A stretch of 64,000 nucleotides of DNA from SZUA-309 sp965232595 (GTDB lineage: Bacteria; Pseudomonadota; Gammaproteobacteria; Pseudomonadales; Azotimanducaceae): assembly GCA_965232595.1 (NCBI GenBank), contig OZ246983.1:4154001-4218000 (forward strand), written 5' to 3'. The notes under the pieces were generated by a model. The model worked only from the letters and a program-made list of their open reading frames with translations. It made no database searches and was not told the origin of the DNA. Shown here piece after piece: positions 8,544 to 17,469 of the stretch. Position 1 is the stretch's first letter; the number at the start of each line of letters is the position of its first letter. The position numbers and the translations under genes are program-made.

Positions 8544-10079
8544 ATGCGACCTCAAGGCTCAGAAGATCGTGCGTATTGCACGACCAGAAGCATACATTCC
8601 CTGTTGTTCGACACTGCAGTCTCACGTTCTTCATCCATCGCCGTAGTGGATGGGAGAGGTTGGTCGTATCGAGAGCTTGCCAATGCCGTCGGCGCTTTCT
8701 CAGATAACCTTATCAACCGAGGTGTCGCCCGGGGTGACAGGGTCGCGGTATATCTTGAGAACTCGGTTGAGTCCGTTGTTGCGCTTCATGCCGTATGGCG
8801 AGCTGGAGCAATAGCTGTCCCTGTAAATCCAACTCTAAAGACGAAACAGGTTAGACACATTGTGTCCGATGCGGGGTGTTGTCTGTTGATTAGTGCGGAT
8901 CGGATTGCGCGCAAGATAGATCGGCAAGCACTTCCAAGTATTGAGTTCATTTCGGTCGAGCTGTGCGATGAGTCGGAAGGTTCATTCGAGATGTTAGAGA
9001 TCGCAACAGGCGGCGACGCAGCAGCGATTCTGTACACGTCAGGTTCCACAGGTGCGCCGAAAGGAATAGTGGTATCTCACGCCAACCTGCTGTTCGGCGC
9101 GATGATAGTCGCCGGTTACCTTGAAATTCTTCCAGAAGACCGAGTCCTGTGTTTGCTGCCTTTCAGCTTCGACTACGGACTGAACCAGCTTCTTTCGATG
9201 TTCTGGGTCTCGGGCACGTGTGTGATGCAACGCTCGTCACTTCCTGCTGATGTATCTAGGGCGATAGAGGCGCAGCAAGTAACCGTTCTGGCGGGTGTCC
9301 CCTCGCTTTGGGCGCAGTTACACAGCAGATATTCTCCGTTCTTTAGCGGTGAATACCCTTCGTTGCGGATCATCACCAACTCTGGTGGTCGCATGTCCAG
9401 TTATCTATTGAACGAATACAGAAGGCGATTCCCGGCGTTAAAGATCTACCTCATGTACGGACTTACGGAGGCTTTTCGATCTACCTATCTAGATCCTGAC
9501 GAGCTTACAGCGAGACCTGACTCGATCGGCAAAGCGATCGATCTGACCGAGGTTCTCACGATCAATGAGGAAGGCGCTCTTTGTGGGCCCGGAGAAACAG
9601 GAGAGTTAGTGCACGCGGGACCGACCGTTGCGCTCGGGTATTGGCAGCGTCCGGAGGAGACGGAACGGGTATTTCGGGTACATCCGTTCAACGGAGCGGA
9701 AGGCGAAAAGGTCGTCTACTCTGGTGATCAAGTGCGTTCCGATGAGGCTGGCTTCCTCTATTTCGAAGGCCGGCGCGACGCCATGATCAAGACTAAGGGT
9801 TATCGAGTAAGCCCGGATGAAGTAGAAGAGGCGATTTACGGATCTGGATTGGTCGAAGAAGCCGTCGTGGTCCCACAGAACGACGAGAGAGAGGGGCAGA
9901 TTATCGTCGCCCACCTGGTGCCGGGAGAAGGAGACTGGAACAGCCTTCTAAAACAACTGCGTGGTTATTGTCGCGATGATTTGCCGTCATATATGGTTCC
10001 TGCGCGCTTTGTCCGGCACGACACGCTTCCACGCACAGCATCTGGCAAGTTCGACCGACAGGAGATCGCCTCGTGGTGA
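8544..10079 (+). CDS. AMP-forming acyl/aminoacyl ligase, exosortase-associated type
   Basis: 511 residues of the ANL adenylating superfamily. The phosphate loop is LYTSGSTGAPKG, followed by YGLTEAFR (A5-like), YSGDQVRSDEAG (A7), GRRDAMIKTKGYRVSP (A8), and catalytic Lys in the C-terminal TASGKFDRQE. The substrate-pocket segment PFSFDYGLNQL is one I associate with ligases of exosortase/PEP-CTERM exopolysaccharide loci. The Asp at the position that binds an alpha-amino group is kept, so an amino or keto acid is possible. It starts an operon of five genes with overlaps or a 4-base gap. Likely role: activate a starter acid and load it on the carrier protein encoded at 12551. The ATG at 8544 lacks a good ribosome-binding site. 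Confidence 0.85.
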   Translation: MRPQGSEDRAYCTTRSIHSLLFDTAVSRSSSIAVVDGRGWSYRELANAVGAFSDNLINRGVARGDRVAVYLENSVESVVALHAVWRAGAIAVPVNPTLKTKQVRHIVSDAGCCLLISADRIARKIDRQALPSIEFISVELCDESEGSFEMLEIATGGDAAAILYTSGSTGAPKGIVVSHANLLFGAMIVAGYLEILPEDRVLCLLPFSFDYGLNQLLSMFWVSGTCVMQRSSLPADVSRAIEAQQVTVLAGVPSLWAQLHSRYSPFFSGEYPSLRIITNSGGRMSSYLLNEYRRRFPALKIYLMYGLTEAFRSTYLDPDELTARPDSIGKAIDLTEVLTINEEGALCGPGETGELVHAGPTVALGYWQRPEETERVFRVHPFNGAEGEKVVYSGDQVRSDEAGFLYFEGRRDAMIKTKGYRVSPDEVEEAIYGSGLVEEAVVVPQNDEREGQIIVAHLVPGEGDWNSLLKQLRGYCRDDLPSYMVPARFVRHDTLPRTASGKFDRQEIASW

Positions 10080-11251
10080 GCTCGGTCTGTGCTTCATTGG
10101 AGGAGTTGCTTGAACCTCAGGAGCGGTTCGAAAGCCTGAGAAAAGATACAGTGTTGCGGTCGGGCAAACACCTTTGTGATCTTTCGTATGCAAATCCTGA
10201 AAGTGGCCCAACCGACGAAGTACGTGCCGCTATAGCTGACGCGTTGAACTCGAATCGCGCTCTTGATCTTCAATACACACCTTACGGCGGGGCGACGATA
10301 TCGCGGAGGCTGATAGCTCAGCATCTGCGTCGCACGCACGGACTAGAGTTTGGTTGGCGTTCAGTGAATCTGACTCCCGGCGCGATGTCCGCGCTCAATA
10401 TGCTGTTCCGATTGGTTAGGGCGAAGCGTACAGGTCCCGCCGAAGTCATTGTCCCAGTTCCTTGTTGGATGGATTACCCGCTCTACCTTCACAACCTCGG
10501 CCTGACATGCAAATTTGTGCCGCTGCGAAAAGGGTCTTTCTCTCTAGATCTTGAAGCCATAGAGTCCCAGCTGAACGAAAACACTTGCGCCATCATTATC
10601 ACTCAACCAGCTAATCCGACCGGCAGAGTTTACGAGGCGAAGGAGTTGCAGGCCCTGTCGAGATTACTTTCGTCACAGCGCCAGCCACCGATGCTCATCA
10701 GCGACGAGTCTCACCGCGACGTTGTTCCTGAAACCATCACAAAACTTGTATCGCCATCGGCGTTCTATCCCAACACTTGTGTCGTGTATTCCTTCGGGAA
10801 GCATCTCGCTCTCCAGGGGCAACGGCTCGGATATGTGGCGGTGTCTCCAGACTTCGAGAATGCTGCTCAATTAGCAAGTGATCTAGAGCGCTGGGCAAGG
10901 ATTATGGGTTTCTGCACTCCAACGGCATTGATGCAGAAGGCTGTTCGGAAACTTCTTGGTGTAGTTCCTGATTGGGAAGATCTGATCGCCAATCGCGATT
11001 TCGCATTCTCTTACTTGGAGGAGCAGGGAATTGATTACGTTCGATCTGACGCTACCTATTTCGTGTACTGTGCTGCGCCGGGATGGGATGACTTTAAGCT
11101 GGCGGAGCAACTAGCCGAAAGGCATGTTCTCGTGCTTCCTGGGCCGGTGTTTCACCATCACGGCTACTTTCGTATCTCTCTCACGTCTGCTGACGAGTCT
11201 CTCAGGTCGGCCTTGCCGACGATTGCTGAGACAGTTCAGGAGAAACAGTGA
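10073..11251 (+). CDS. Class I/II PLP-dependent aminotransferase
   Basis: 392 residues from a GTG at 10073, overlapping the ligase by seven bases. Fold-type I features include NPTGRVY, the PLP-anchoring Asp in ISDESHRD, the Schiff-base Lys243 in SFGKHLALQGQRLGY, and a C-terminal Arg in GYFRISLT that binds the substrate carboxylate. Its relatives move amino groups between amino and keto acids, and some make beta- or gamma-amino precursors. In this operon it probably supplies or modifies a building block used by the ligase or the NRPS. The substrate is not predictable. Confidence 0.88.
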   Translation: MVSSVCASLEELLEPQERFESLRKDTVLRSGKHLCDLSYANPESGPTDEVRAAIADALNSNRALDLQYTPYGGATISRRLIAQHLRRTHGLEFGWRSVNLTPGAMSALNMLFRLVRAKRTGPAEVIVPVPCWMDYPLYLHNLGLTCKFVPLRKGSFSLDLEAIESQLNENTCAIIITQPANPTGRVYEAKELQALSRLLSSQRQPPMLISDESHRDVVPETITKLVSPSAFYPNTCVVYSFGKHLALQGQRLGYVAVSPDFENAAQLASDLERWARIMGFCTPTALMQKAVRKLLGVVPDWEDLIANRDFAFSYLEEQGIDYVRSDATYFVYCAAPGWDDFKLAEQLAERHVLVLPGPVFHHHGYFRISLTSADESLRSALPTIAETVQEKQ

Positions 11252-12546
11252 CGGATCTTCACAGTCAATGGCCTACTGTTACGAACTGGGTTTGGTTTGA
11301 GAATCAACTTGTTCGCGGAGACGAACTTAACTGTGGACCTGATCTGAGCAAGTTCGAAGCATGGGGACAGTTCGCGTACCGCAGGAATCTGGAAGACGGG
11401 ACGCAACTTCTAGCTCGCGATCTTCTTGGTGTGAACAAGCTGTTCTTCGGTTTAGCTAATGGAGAGGTTGTGTCCTCCAACTACTTCGGATGCCTCGTTG
11501 ATCAGGGCATCCCCATTAAAAACATCGTCTCGGTGCCACCTGGACACGTCGTAAAAGTTGATCCGCATCAGCGCAGTCTCACTTCCCATCAGTTCAAAAA
11601 GCTAGGTTTCGGTTCGCGCAGCGAGATGGGACGAGAGGAAATCGGCGAGGCAATAAGAAGCGAACTGGACGAGACTTTTAAGAGGCTCAAGGTCGCAATC
11701 GGTGACCGGCCGGTAATCGTGACGCTCTCGGGTGGCTTGGATAGCACGACAATCGCTGCACTTGCGAAGCAGCACCTGAGAGACGTGCGCGCAGTGACCT
11801 TCCATCTGGACATGGGTGCACGCGACGACGACCCAGACAGCGATCTTGTGCATGCAGAGATAGCGGCATCGGAGTTGGGAATTCCTCTGGAAGTAGTGAC
11901 CGTCGGAGCTGACGAACTTCTGCAACTCATCGACCTGACGCTCATATACGGACAGGACTGGAGAGATTTCAACGTTCATTGCGCCTTGGTCAACGCGGCA
12001 ATTGGCGAGAGCCTGCAGAAAAAGATCGAAGGCACACAACCCGTGCTCCTGACAGGGGATGCAATGAACGAGCTAATGGCCGACTACGAGGAAGAGCAGT
12101 ACGCCGAGCGTGTCTACTACTCGCTACCTCGTTTGACGAGGCCGAAACTGAGGAAATATCTCACGCAGGGACTCGACGCCGGGGATAGGGAGGTAGGTGT
12201 TTACGCCAGTTTCGGGATCGACGTCATTCAGCCTTACACGCTTTGCGCGGAGGTCTACGCGTCTTGTCCGGATGCGCTGGTTGAGAGCGATGTGGCTAAG
12301 AAAGAACTTGTGGAGTCGGTCATGGGCGGCTCCATACCAGAAAACGTATACCGGCGCCCGAAGGTTCGTGCGCAGGTTGGGAGCACCAAGGGAGATTCTG
12401 GTGTTCTAGCGCTCCTTGCAGAGGAAGGAATCGATCAGGATTGGCTGTTAAAGAGGTTTTGTACGCTGGTTGGGATATCCCAGCTGGAGACTTCGACGTT
12501 AATCCGTGCAGGAAAGTACAAATCAACCAGTTCGTATGTTTGGTGA
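11248..12546 (+). CDS. Asparagine-synthetase-like amide-forming enzyme without glutaminase nucleophile
   Basis: 432 residues from a GTG that overlaps the previous stop (GTGA) and follows an AGGAG site. The C-terminal ATP-pyrophosphatase domain has the PPi loop SGGLDS at 161-166, expected for asparagine synthetase B, beta-lactam synthetase and carbapenam synthetase. The N-terminal domain is short and begins MTDLHSQWP. It lacks the Cys2 nucleophile needed to release ammonia from glutamine but keeps a residual RDLLGVNKLFFG motif. Loss of that Cys is typical of members that adenylate a carboxylate and join it to an amine already in the substrate or supplied as a second substrate. An intramolecular (lactam) or intermolecular amide on the pathway product is therefore likelier than asparagine synthesis (inference). 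Confidence 0.78.
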   Translation: MTDLHSQWPTVTNWVWFENQLVRGDELNCGPDLSKFEAWGQFAYRRNLEDGTQLLARDLLGVNKLFFGLANGEVVSSNYFGCLVDQGIPIKNIVSVPPGHVVKVDPHQRSLTSHQFKKLGFGSRSEMGREEIGEAIRSELDETFKRLKVAIGDRPVIVTLSGGLDSTTIAALAKQHLRDVRAVTFHLDMGARDDDPDSDLVHAEIAASELGIPLEVVTVGADELLQLIDLTLIYGQDWRDFNVHCALVNAAIGESLQKKIEGTQPVLLTGDAMNELMADYEEEQYAERVYYSLPRLTRPKLRKYLTQGLDAGDREVGVYASFGIDVIQPYTLCAEVYASCPDALVESDVAKKELVESVMGGSIPENVYRRPKVRAQVGSTKGDSGVLALLAEEGIDQDWLLKRFCTLVGISQLETSTLIRAGKYKSTSSYVW

Positions 12547-12550
12547 CGAC

Positions 12551-12850
12551 ATGAATGATCAAATTTCGGTGCAACTAGTAGCAACAATGTTCGAGGCGTT
12601 TCTTCAAGAGAATTTTGACGTTGATCTTGAGGATGAATTCTACCGACGTCAGGTGAATCTCTGGGAAGAAGGTTTCGTTGATTCTGCAGGAGTTGTCGAG
12701 GTGATTGAGTTCCTAGAGGAAACTTACGGCATGGAAATGCCCGATGATCTTCTGTTTGACCCTAGATTCACCAGCGTTGACGGGATCGCCGAACTCATTG
12801 CGAACCTGCTACGAGATCTGGATTCAGGGCAGGCAGAGTTGGTGGGATGA
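12551..12850 (+). CDS. Stand-alone acyl/peptidyl carrier protein
   Basis: 99 residues, acidic and helical, with the 4'-phosphopantetheine serine in GFVDSAGVVEVIEFLEE and the usual third helix FTSVDGIAELI. I chose the ATG at 12551, four bases after the previous stop; an in-frame ATG at 12536 overlaps that gene. The NRPS gene starts on the last bases of this one (ATGA). It most likely carries the acyl group activated by the AMP ligase and donates it to the NRPS condensation domain. It resembles carriers from exosortase-type loci and the D-alanyl carrier family as much as NRPS carriers. Confidence 0.85.
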   Translation: MNDQISVQLVATMFEAFLQENFDVDLEDEFYRRQVNLWEEGFVDSAGVVEVIEFLEETYGMEMPDDLLFDPRFTSVDGIAELIANLLRDLDSGQAELVG

Positions 12851-15800
12851 CCGCCGAGGACTTTACCTTCTCAAACTTGACCGAGCGACAGAAGCTCCTC
12901 TGGGTCGAGTACGCCCTAGATACTGAAGACGTCTCCAACAACATGGTGATGACCTTTCAGATCAATGGACCTGTTGACAGTGGCCGCTTTGAAGCGGCAG
13001 TTGTGGCAGTTGTCCAGCAATCTGAAACGCTGCGTCTGGTCTTTGATGATCACAGCGGTTCTCCCGTGCAGATGCTCGGTTGTGATTCTAAGGTGTATCA
13101 CGAGTTTCGGGACCTTCGTCAGTGGTCTGCCTCAGAACAGAGAGACTGGGTGGACAAGCGATCGTCTCTTAGCTTTGATTTGAAGATTCGTGGTTACGAT
13201 TCCGTACTTCTTCACGTCGGAAATGAACAGTTTGTGTGGTATCTGTGTATACACCACATTCTGACCGATGGTCATTCGTTCAGTGTCCTCTACCGCAAAG
13301 TTCGGGATGAGTACAAGGAGCCTAACGGCGACCGAAGCACTCGCTCGATAACTCAGTACAACGATCAAGAACGCGAGTACTTGCGCTCGAAAGCCTTCTC
13401 CCGAGACCGAGAATATTGGAAGTCTGAACTGTCGGAGGTCGTTCCGGTATTTGCACCCAATCGTAGAGTTTCGAATGGAAGTGGCCGCATTCTTCGGAAG
13501 ACACTTCTTCTGAGTGAACAGAGTTCACGGAGATTGACAGCGATCGCAGCGTTTTCTGAGTTGCGGCTATTCGGCGAGGGCTTGTCCAGGTTTGTCGTCC
13601 TGCTGAGTTTGTTCTCCGTTTTCCTCAGTCGCGCAGGTGGAGAAGCGCGAGTTTCTATCGGATTTCCCACGCACAATCGATCCAACAAGAAGTTGAAGGA
13701 GATTCTTGGCCCGGTCCTGGATCTTGGCGTGCTCCGAACGAATGTTGATCAGGATGGTTCTTTTTTAGAGCTTGCGATGGAGATTCGGCAAGTACTTGTA
13801 TCGATCGTCAAACACTCCAGGTATTGCTTGAGTAATCCAGCAAGGACGCCCAATTTCCACGCGATGCTCAACTACAACACAGCACAGTTCGAACCATTTG
13901 ATGGATTCGAGACAGTTGTGGAGTCATTCAGCGGAGCCCACTCCAAATATTTCTGCTCGACGCGCACTCATCGTTCACCTGACGCACTTTCACTGCAATG
14001 TAGTGACTTTGCCGGATCTGGTCGGTTGAAGCTTGACTTTGATTTCAGCTCTTCCTATTTCGACAATGTCGCAACGGAAAGGGCCGTAGCGCAGTTTCGC
14101 TCTGTGGTTGAATCATGTTTTTCAGATCCAATGATGCAACTGCGGAAGATAGACATTCTGACATCAGAAGAGCGCACGATCCTGAAGCGCGTAAACGCGA
14201 CTGATGGGAAGCAACCCTGTCAAAGCGACACGATTGCAAGCCTTTTCTTGCTTCAGGCGAGGCAGTATCCAGACAAATTGGCGCTAGTTGACGGAATCGA
14301 GAAACTCACCTATTCGGAACTCGATGTGGCTTCGGATGATCTAGCGATCAGGCTACGATCGTCGGGGGCAACCGAGTCCGATGTGGTAGCAATTTGCCTT
14401 AGACCTTCCATTGATCTTTACGTTGGTCTGCTGAGCATATTGAAGATAGGGGCCATCTACCTTCCTGTTGATCCTGACTACCCTGTGGATCGAATCAGTT
14501 TTATGTTTGAGACTAGCTTGCCGAAACTGGTGTTGACGCACACCGAGTTAGCGGGTTTGGTCGGACGTTCTACAAATGTGGTTCTGATAGACGACGTTTC
14601 ACCTTCGGTGCCATCTATATCCGCACTCGAACCGCAAAACGATGCTCACGATTCCCTCTATCACCTTTACACATCAGGCTCTACTGGCCAGCCAAAAGGG
14701 ATTGTCGGAAGCCAGAGAGCGACCATCAACAGACTTCAATGGATGTGGGATACATTTCCGTTCGAAGAGTGCGATGTCTGCTGTCAGAAGACTACGCTCG
14801 GCTTCGTCGATTCGGTTTGGGAGATATTCGGCCCCTTGCTACAAGGGATTAAAACCGTAGTTATACCTACGGCAGATAGGGGGAACCCTCGGGTACTTCT
14901 TGACCATTTATCTAGATTCGGAGTGACGAGAGCAGTCTTCGTGCCTTCACTCCTAGCCGCGATAGTCGATGAGATGGATCAAGGCTATTCGGAGGATCTG
15001 AGCAGATTAAGCCTCTGGATTGTCAGCGGGGAACCGCTACCGAAATCCCTTGTCGAGAGATTCCGTAAGATCTTTCCTGATGCGACACTCTTGAACCTCT
15101 ACGGTTCGACAGAAGTTGCTGGTGACGCGACATTTCATATCGCCACAGGTACTGCTACCACTATTGAACCGATTGGGCGGCCTATTTCAAACACCAAAGT
15201 ATATGTACTCGACGCAGCGGGGAATCAATGTCCGATCGGCGTCAACGGTGAATTGATCATATCTGGAATAGCTTTGGCTAATGGCTATCTGAACGCAACT
15301 GGTGAAGACGGGTTTGTTGATTCAGTTGTCGGGCTGGAAGACCAGGCGGGTCCGTTTTTCCGTACGGGTGATGTGTGTCGTTTTATGCCTGATGGCGAAC
15401 TGGAGTACGTTGGGCGCACCGATGATCAGATCAAGCTGCGGGGCCAGAGGGTAGAACTACAAGAAGTAGAACATGCTCTCCGCAGGAATTCCTTTCTAAA
15501 GGAAGCAGTGGCCGCAGCGTCGGGCGATGATTCGCTTCGTAGATTTTTGGTTGCGTACGTTGTGCCGGTGGACAGAAGTGCGTTTTCTGTCGAGCGTGCG
15601 AAGCGTCAGCTGGCAAGCACTCTTCCAGCGCACATGATTCCGTCGTCATGGGTGATTCTGGGCGATTTACCAAGACTGCCGAATGGCAAAGTAGATAGAA
15701 AAGGTCTGCCGGATCCTGCGGCTCTGGAAAAGGCGACAGGATTAGCTCCCGCCAATGACGTTGAATCGGGGATCAAGGCTGTGTGGAGTCACCTACTCAA

Positions 15801-16773
15801 CATTGACGAGCTGGACGTAACAACGGACTTCTTCCAGATAGGTGGTAACTCAATTCTCGGAGTTGTCATGCTCAACCGAATTGAAGAACAACTCGGAGTC
15901 ATCATCCCGCTCGATGAATTCTTCAACAACCCGACGATTCGTGGTTTAGCAGCGGCAAGTAAAGTTGAGTATGTACATTCACGAAATCTATCTGTTCAGC
16001 TTAGCTCCGGGCATGCGCGTGAGCCGTTGTTCTGCATCTGTGGTGTGCATGTATATCAGGAACTTGCCGCCTCGCTTGGGAACGAAAGGCCAGTATTCGG
16101 CCTGTTTGTCCCGGAAGAACTGGAGCTTCTCGCTCCTAAAGAAGTGGCGAGGAAGCGACTGATCAGCGTAGAAGAGCTCGCTGCAAAGTACGTAGAACTA
16201 ATTCAGCTAACGCAGCCGGAGGGACCATACTATCTCGCGGGTCTTTCATATGGCGGAGTAGTAGGCTTCGAAGTAGCGCAGCAGTTGAAAGCGCGAGGCG
16301 ATGAGGTTGCTCTTGTTGCGATGTTCGACTCAATGTTGCCATCAGCAATCAAGATTAACCCTCTTACTTGGATTCGTAGCAAGCTAATCGCTCTGAGCGG
16401 GCGTGGTCATCAAACCGCGAAACGGATAGTAGAGATGGATTTCAAACCGAGGACAAATGAATCGTCGGAGTCCACACAACTGGAGCAGCTACGGTGGCAA
16501 CGCTTCACGAGATCCCTGGCCGAGTACCAGCACCGTATGAAGCCATATCATGGCGATGTATTCATTTGCCAGGCCACAAGGCGGGCAGGTTATGAAGGCT
16601 ATAGCATCGATTTGCGAACATTCTGGGAGGATTACATAGACGGTAGTGTGAGCGTTGTCGATGTTGCCGGAGATCATACGGATGTGCTGCGGCAGCCACA
16701 TATTGCCGCAGTTGCGCCCGCACTTCTTGCGGAGATGAAATCTGCGTCGAAGAGGAGCTCCGGCACTACGTGA
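12847..16773 (+). CDS. Nonribosomal peptide synthetase, C-A-T-TE, predicted beta-alanine specific
   Basis: 1308 residues. The condensation domain (about 5-440) has an intact HHILTDG at 136-142. The adenylation domain (about 460-955) has TSGSTGQPKG near 609, LYGSTEV, GRTDDQIKLRGQRVEL near 856-870 and NGKVDRK near 945. The carrier domain has phosphopantetheine Ser1002 in GGNS. The thioesterase (about 1060-1300) has nucleophile Ser1134 in GLSYGG and His1277. Aligned by eye to GrsA PheA, the specificity residues are V, D, W, V, I, S, L, G, D, K. Val replaces the Asp that binds alpha-amino groups and Asp moves one place along, a pattern I know from beta-alanine domains. One complete module with its own release domain, probably fed by the carrier protein just upstream. 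No epimerase or methyltransferase. Confidence 0.93.
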   Translation: MTAEDFTFSNLTERQKLLWVEYALDTEDVSNNMVMTFQINGPVDSGRFEAAVVAVVQQSETLRLVFDDHSGSPVQMLGCDSKVYHEFRDLRQWSASEQRDWVDKRSSLSFDLKIRGYDSVLLHVGNEQFVWYLCIHHILTDGHSFSVLYRKVRDEYKEPNGDRSTRSITQYNDQEREYLRSKAFSRDREYWKSELSEVVPVFAPNRRVSNGSGRILRKTLLLSEQSSRRLTAIAAFSELRLFGEGLSRFVVLLSLFSVFLSRAGGEARVSIGFPTHNRSNKKLKEILGPVLDLGVLRTNVDQDGSFLELAMEIRQVLVSIVKHSRYCLSNPARTPNFHAMLNYNTAQFEPFDGFETVVESFSGAHSKYFCSTRTHRSPDALSLQCSDFAGSGRLKLDFDFSSSYFDNVATERAVAQFRSVVESCFSDPMMQLRKIDILTSEERTILKRVNATDGKQPCQSDTIASLFLLQARQYPDKLALVDGIEKLTYSELDVASDDLAIRLRSSGATESDVVAICLRPSIDLYVGLLSILKIGAIYLPVDPDYPVDRISFMFETSLPKLVLTHTELAGLVGRSTNVVLIDDVSPSVPSISALEPQNDAHDSLYHLYTSGSTGQPKGIVGSQRATINRLQWMWDTFPFEECDVCCQKTTLGFVDSVWEIFGPLLQGIKTVVIPTADRGNPRVLLDHLSRFGVTRAVFVPSLLAAIVDEMDQGYSEDLSRLSLWIVSGEPLPKSLVERFRKIFPDATLLNLYGSTEVAGDATFHIATGTATTIEPIGRPISNTKVYVLDAAGNQCPIGVNGELIISGIALANGYLNATGEDGFVDSVVGLEDQAGPFFRTGDVCRFMPDGELEYVGRTDDQIKLRGQRVELQEVEHALRRNSFLKEAVAAASGDDSLRRFLVAYVVPVDRSAFSVERAKRQLASTLPAHMIPSSWVILGDLPRLPNGKVDRKGLPDPAALEKATGLAPANDVESGIKAVWSHLLNIDELDVTTDFFQIGGNSILGVVMLNRIEEQLGVIIPLDEFFNNPTIRGLAAASKVEYVHSRNLSVQLSSGHAREPLFCICGVHVYQELAASLGNERPVFGLFVPEELELLAPKEVARKRLISVEELAAKYVELIQLTQPEGPYYLAGLSYGGVVGFEVAQQLKARGDEVALVAMFDSMLPSAIKINPLTWIRSKLIALSGRGHQTAKRIVEMDFKPRTNESSESTQLEQLRWQRFTRSLAEYQHRMKPYHGDVFICQATRRAGYEGYSIDLRTFWEDYIDGSVSVVDVAGDHTDVLRQPHIAAVAPALLAEMKSASKRSSGTT

Positions 16774-16795
16774 TAGCTACGTTAATCGCTCCCAA

Positions 16796-17404
16796 CTACA
16801 GCGATGACAGAGTAAGTGGGGGTGTATGCAGTCGGTCAATGATCTCGAGGGCACATGATCTAGGGGAGCTTCTGCTCGTATCCACCTCCAGATCGTAGCC
16901 GGCAGAATGCGCGTGAACTTCATGAAAGTGTGAGGTCGCTGTACCCGGAAATCTGCCGGTTCTTGCCGATTCCCTTTTGTTTACGATGCTCAGTTCGCAA
17001 TGAACGCCGATTAACCACGTAGGAATACCACGAAGAGCTTCCGCATAATCTTCGAGATAATGTGGTTTGAATAGAAGATCATCGATGATTACGTTGTTGC
17101 CAGCCGACGCAAATGCAGCTATGGCTCTTCTCATTCCTTTGAGCACCTGTTCACCGTGGTCACCAAAGCGAATGTGGGTTAGTAGCTCGCCATCTCTGTC
17201 CTGGGGGACGATGTTGAGTCCACTAGAACCGGGGGTGCCGTCAGGTGAGTTCAGGCCTCGATAACGGCCAGGCATTCCATCTCGGAACTGGTCCAGCGCA
17301 ATATGCTGGTAAGGATCTTCCAGGAGTTGTTGCAGAGTGATCGCCAGCGTTGTTTTGCCAGCACTCGAAGACCCATTGAGAAAAATTACGTTACCCGTCT
17401 TCAT
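16796..17404 (-). CDS. Chloramphenicol-phosphotransferase-like kinase
   Basis: 202 residues. A P-loop GSSSAGKTT (11-19) is followed by VIIDDLLF with the catalytic Asp region, and by RTGRFPGTA, both characteristic of the chloramphenicol 3-O-phosphotransferase family. The family inactivates chloramphenicol in Streptomyces, but many members are small-molecule kinases of unknown substrate. It lies between the NRPS and the phosphopantetheinyl transferase and is convergent with the former. In this context it could be a self-protection kinase acting on the product or a tailoring kinase (inference). Confidence 0.78.
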   Translation of the reverse strand: MKTGNVIFLNGSSSAGKTTLAITLQQLLEDPYQHIALDQFRDGMPGRYRGLNSPDGTPGSSGLNIVPQDRDGELLTHIRFGDHGEQVLKGMRRAIAAFASAGNNVIIDDLLFKPHYLEDYAEALRGIPTWLIGVHCELSIVNKRESARTGRFPGTATSHFHEVHAHSAGYDLEVDTSRSSPRSCALEIIDRLHTPPLTLSSL

Positions 17405-17469
17405 GGCAGAAGATGGTATCTAGAAGGCTGGTGAACGACAATTGACCGCACAATGCTATGTAACCGATC

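Noticed and set aside
16796..17404. Adenylylsulfate kinase (which would supply PAPS to the sulfotransferases)
   Set aside because: The P-loop and RTGRFPGTA motif fit the chloramphenicol phosphotransferase family, and the adenylylsulfate kinase motifs are missing.
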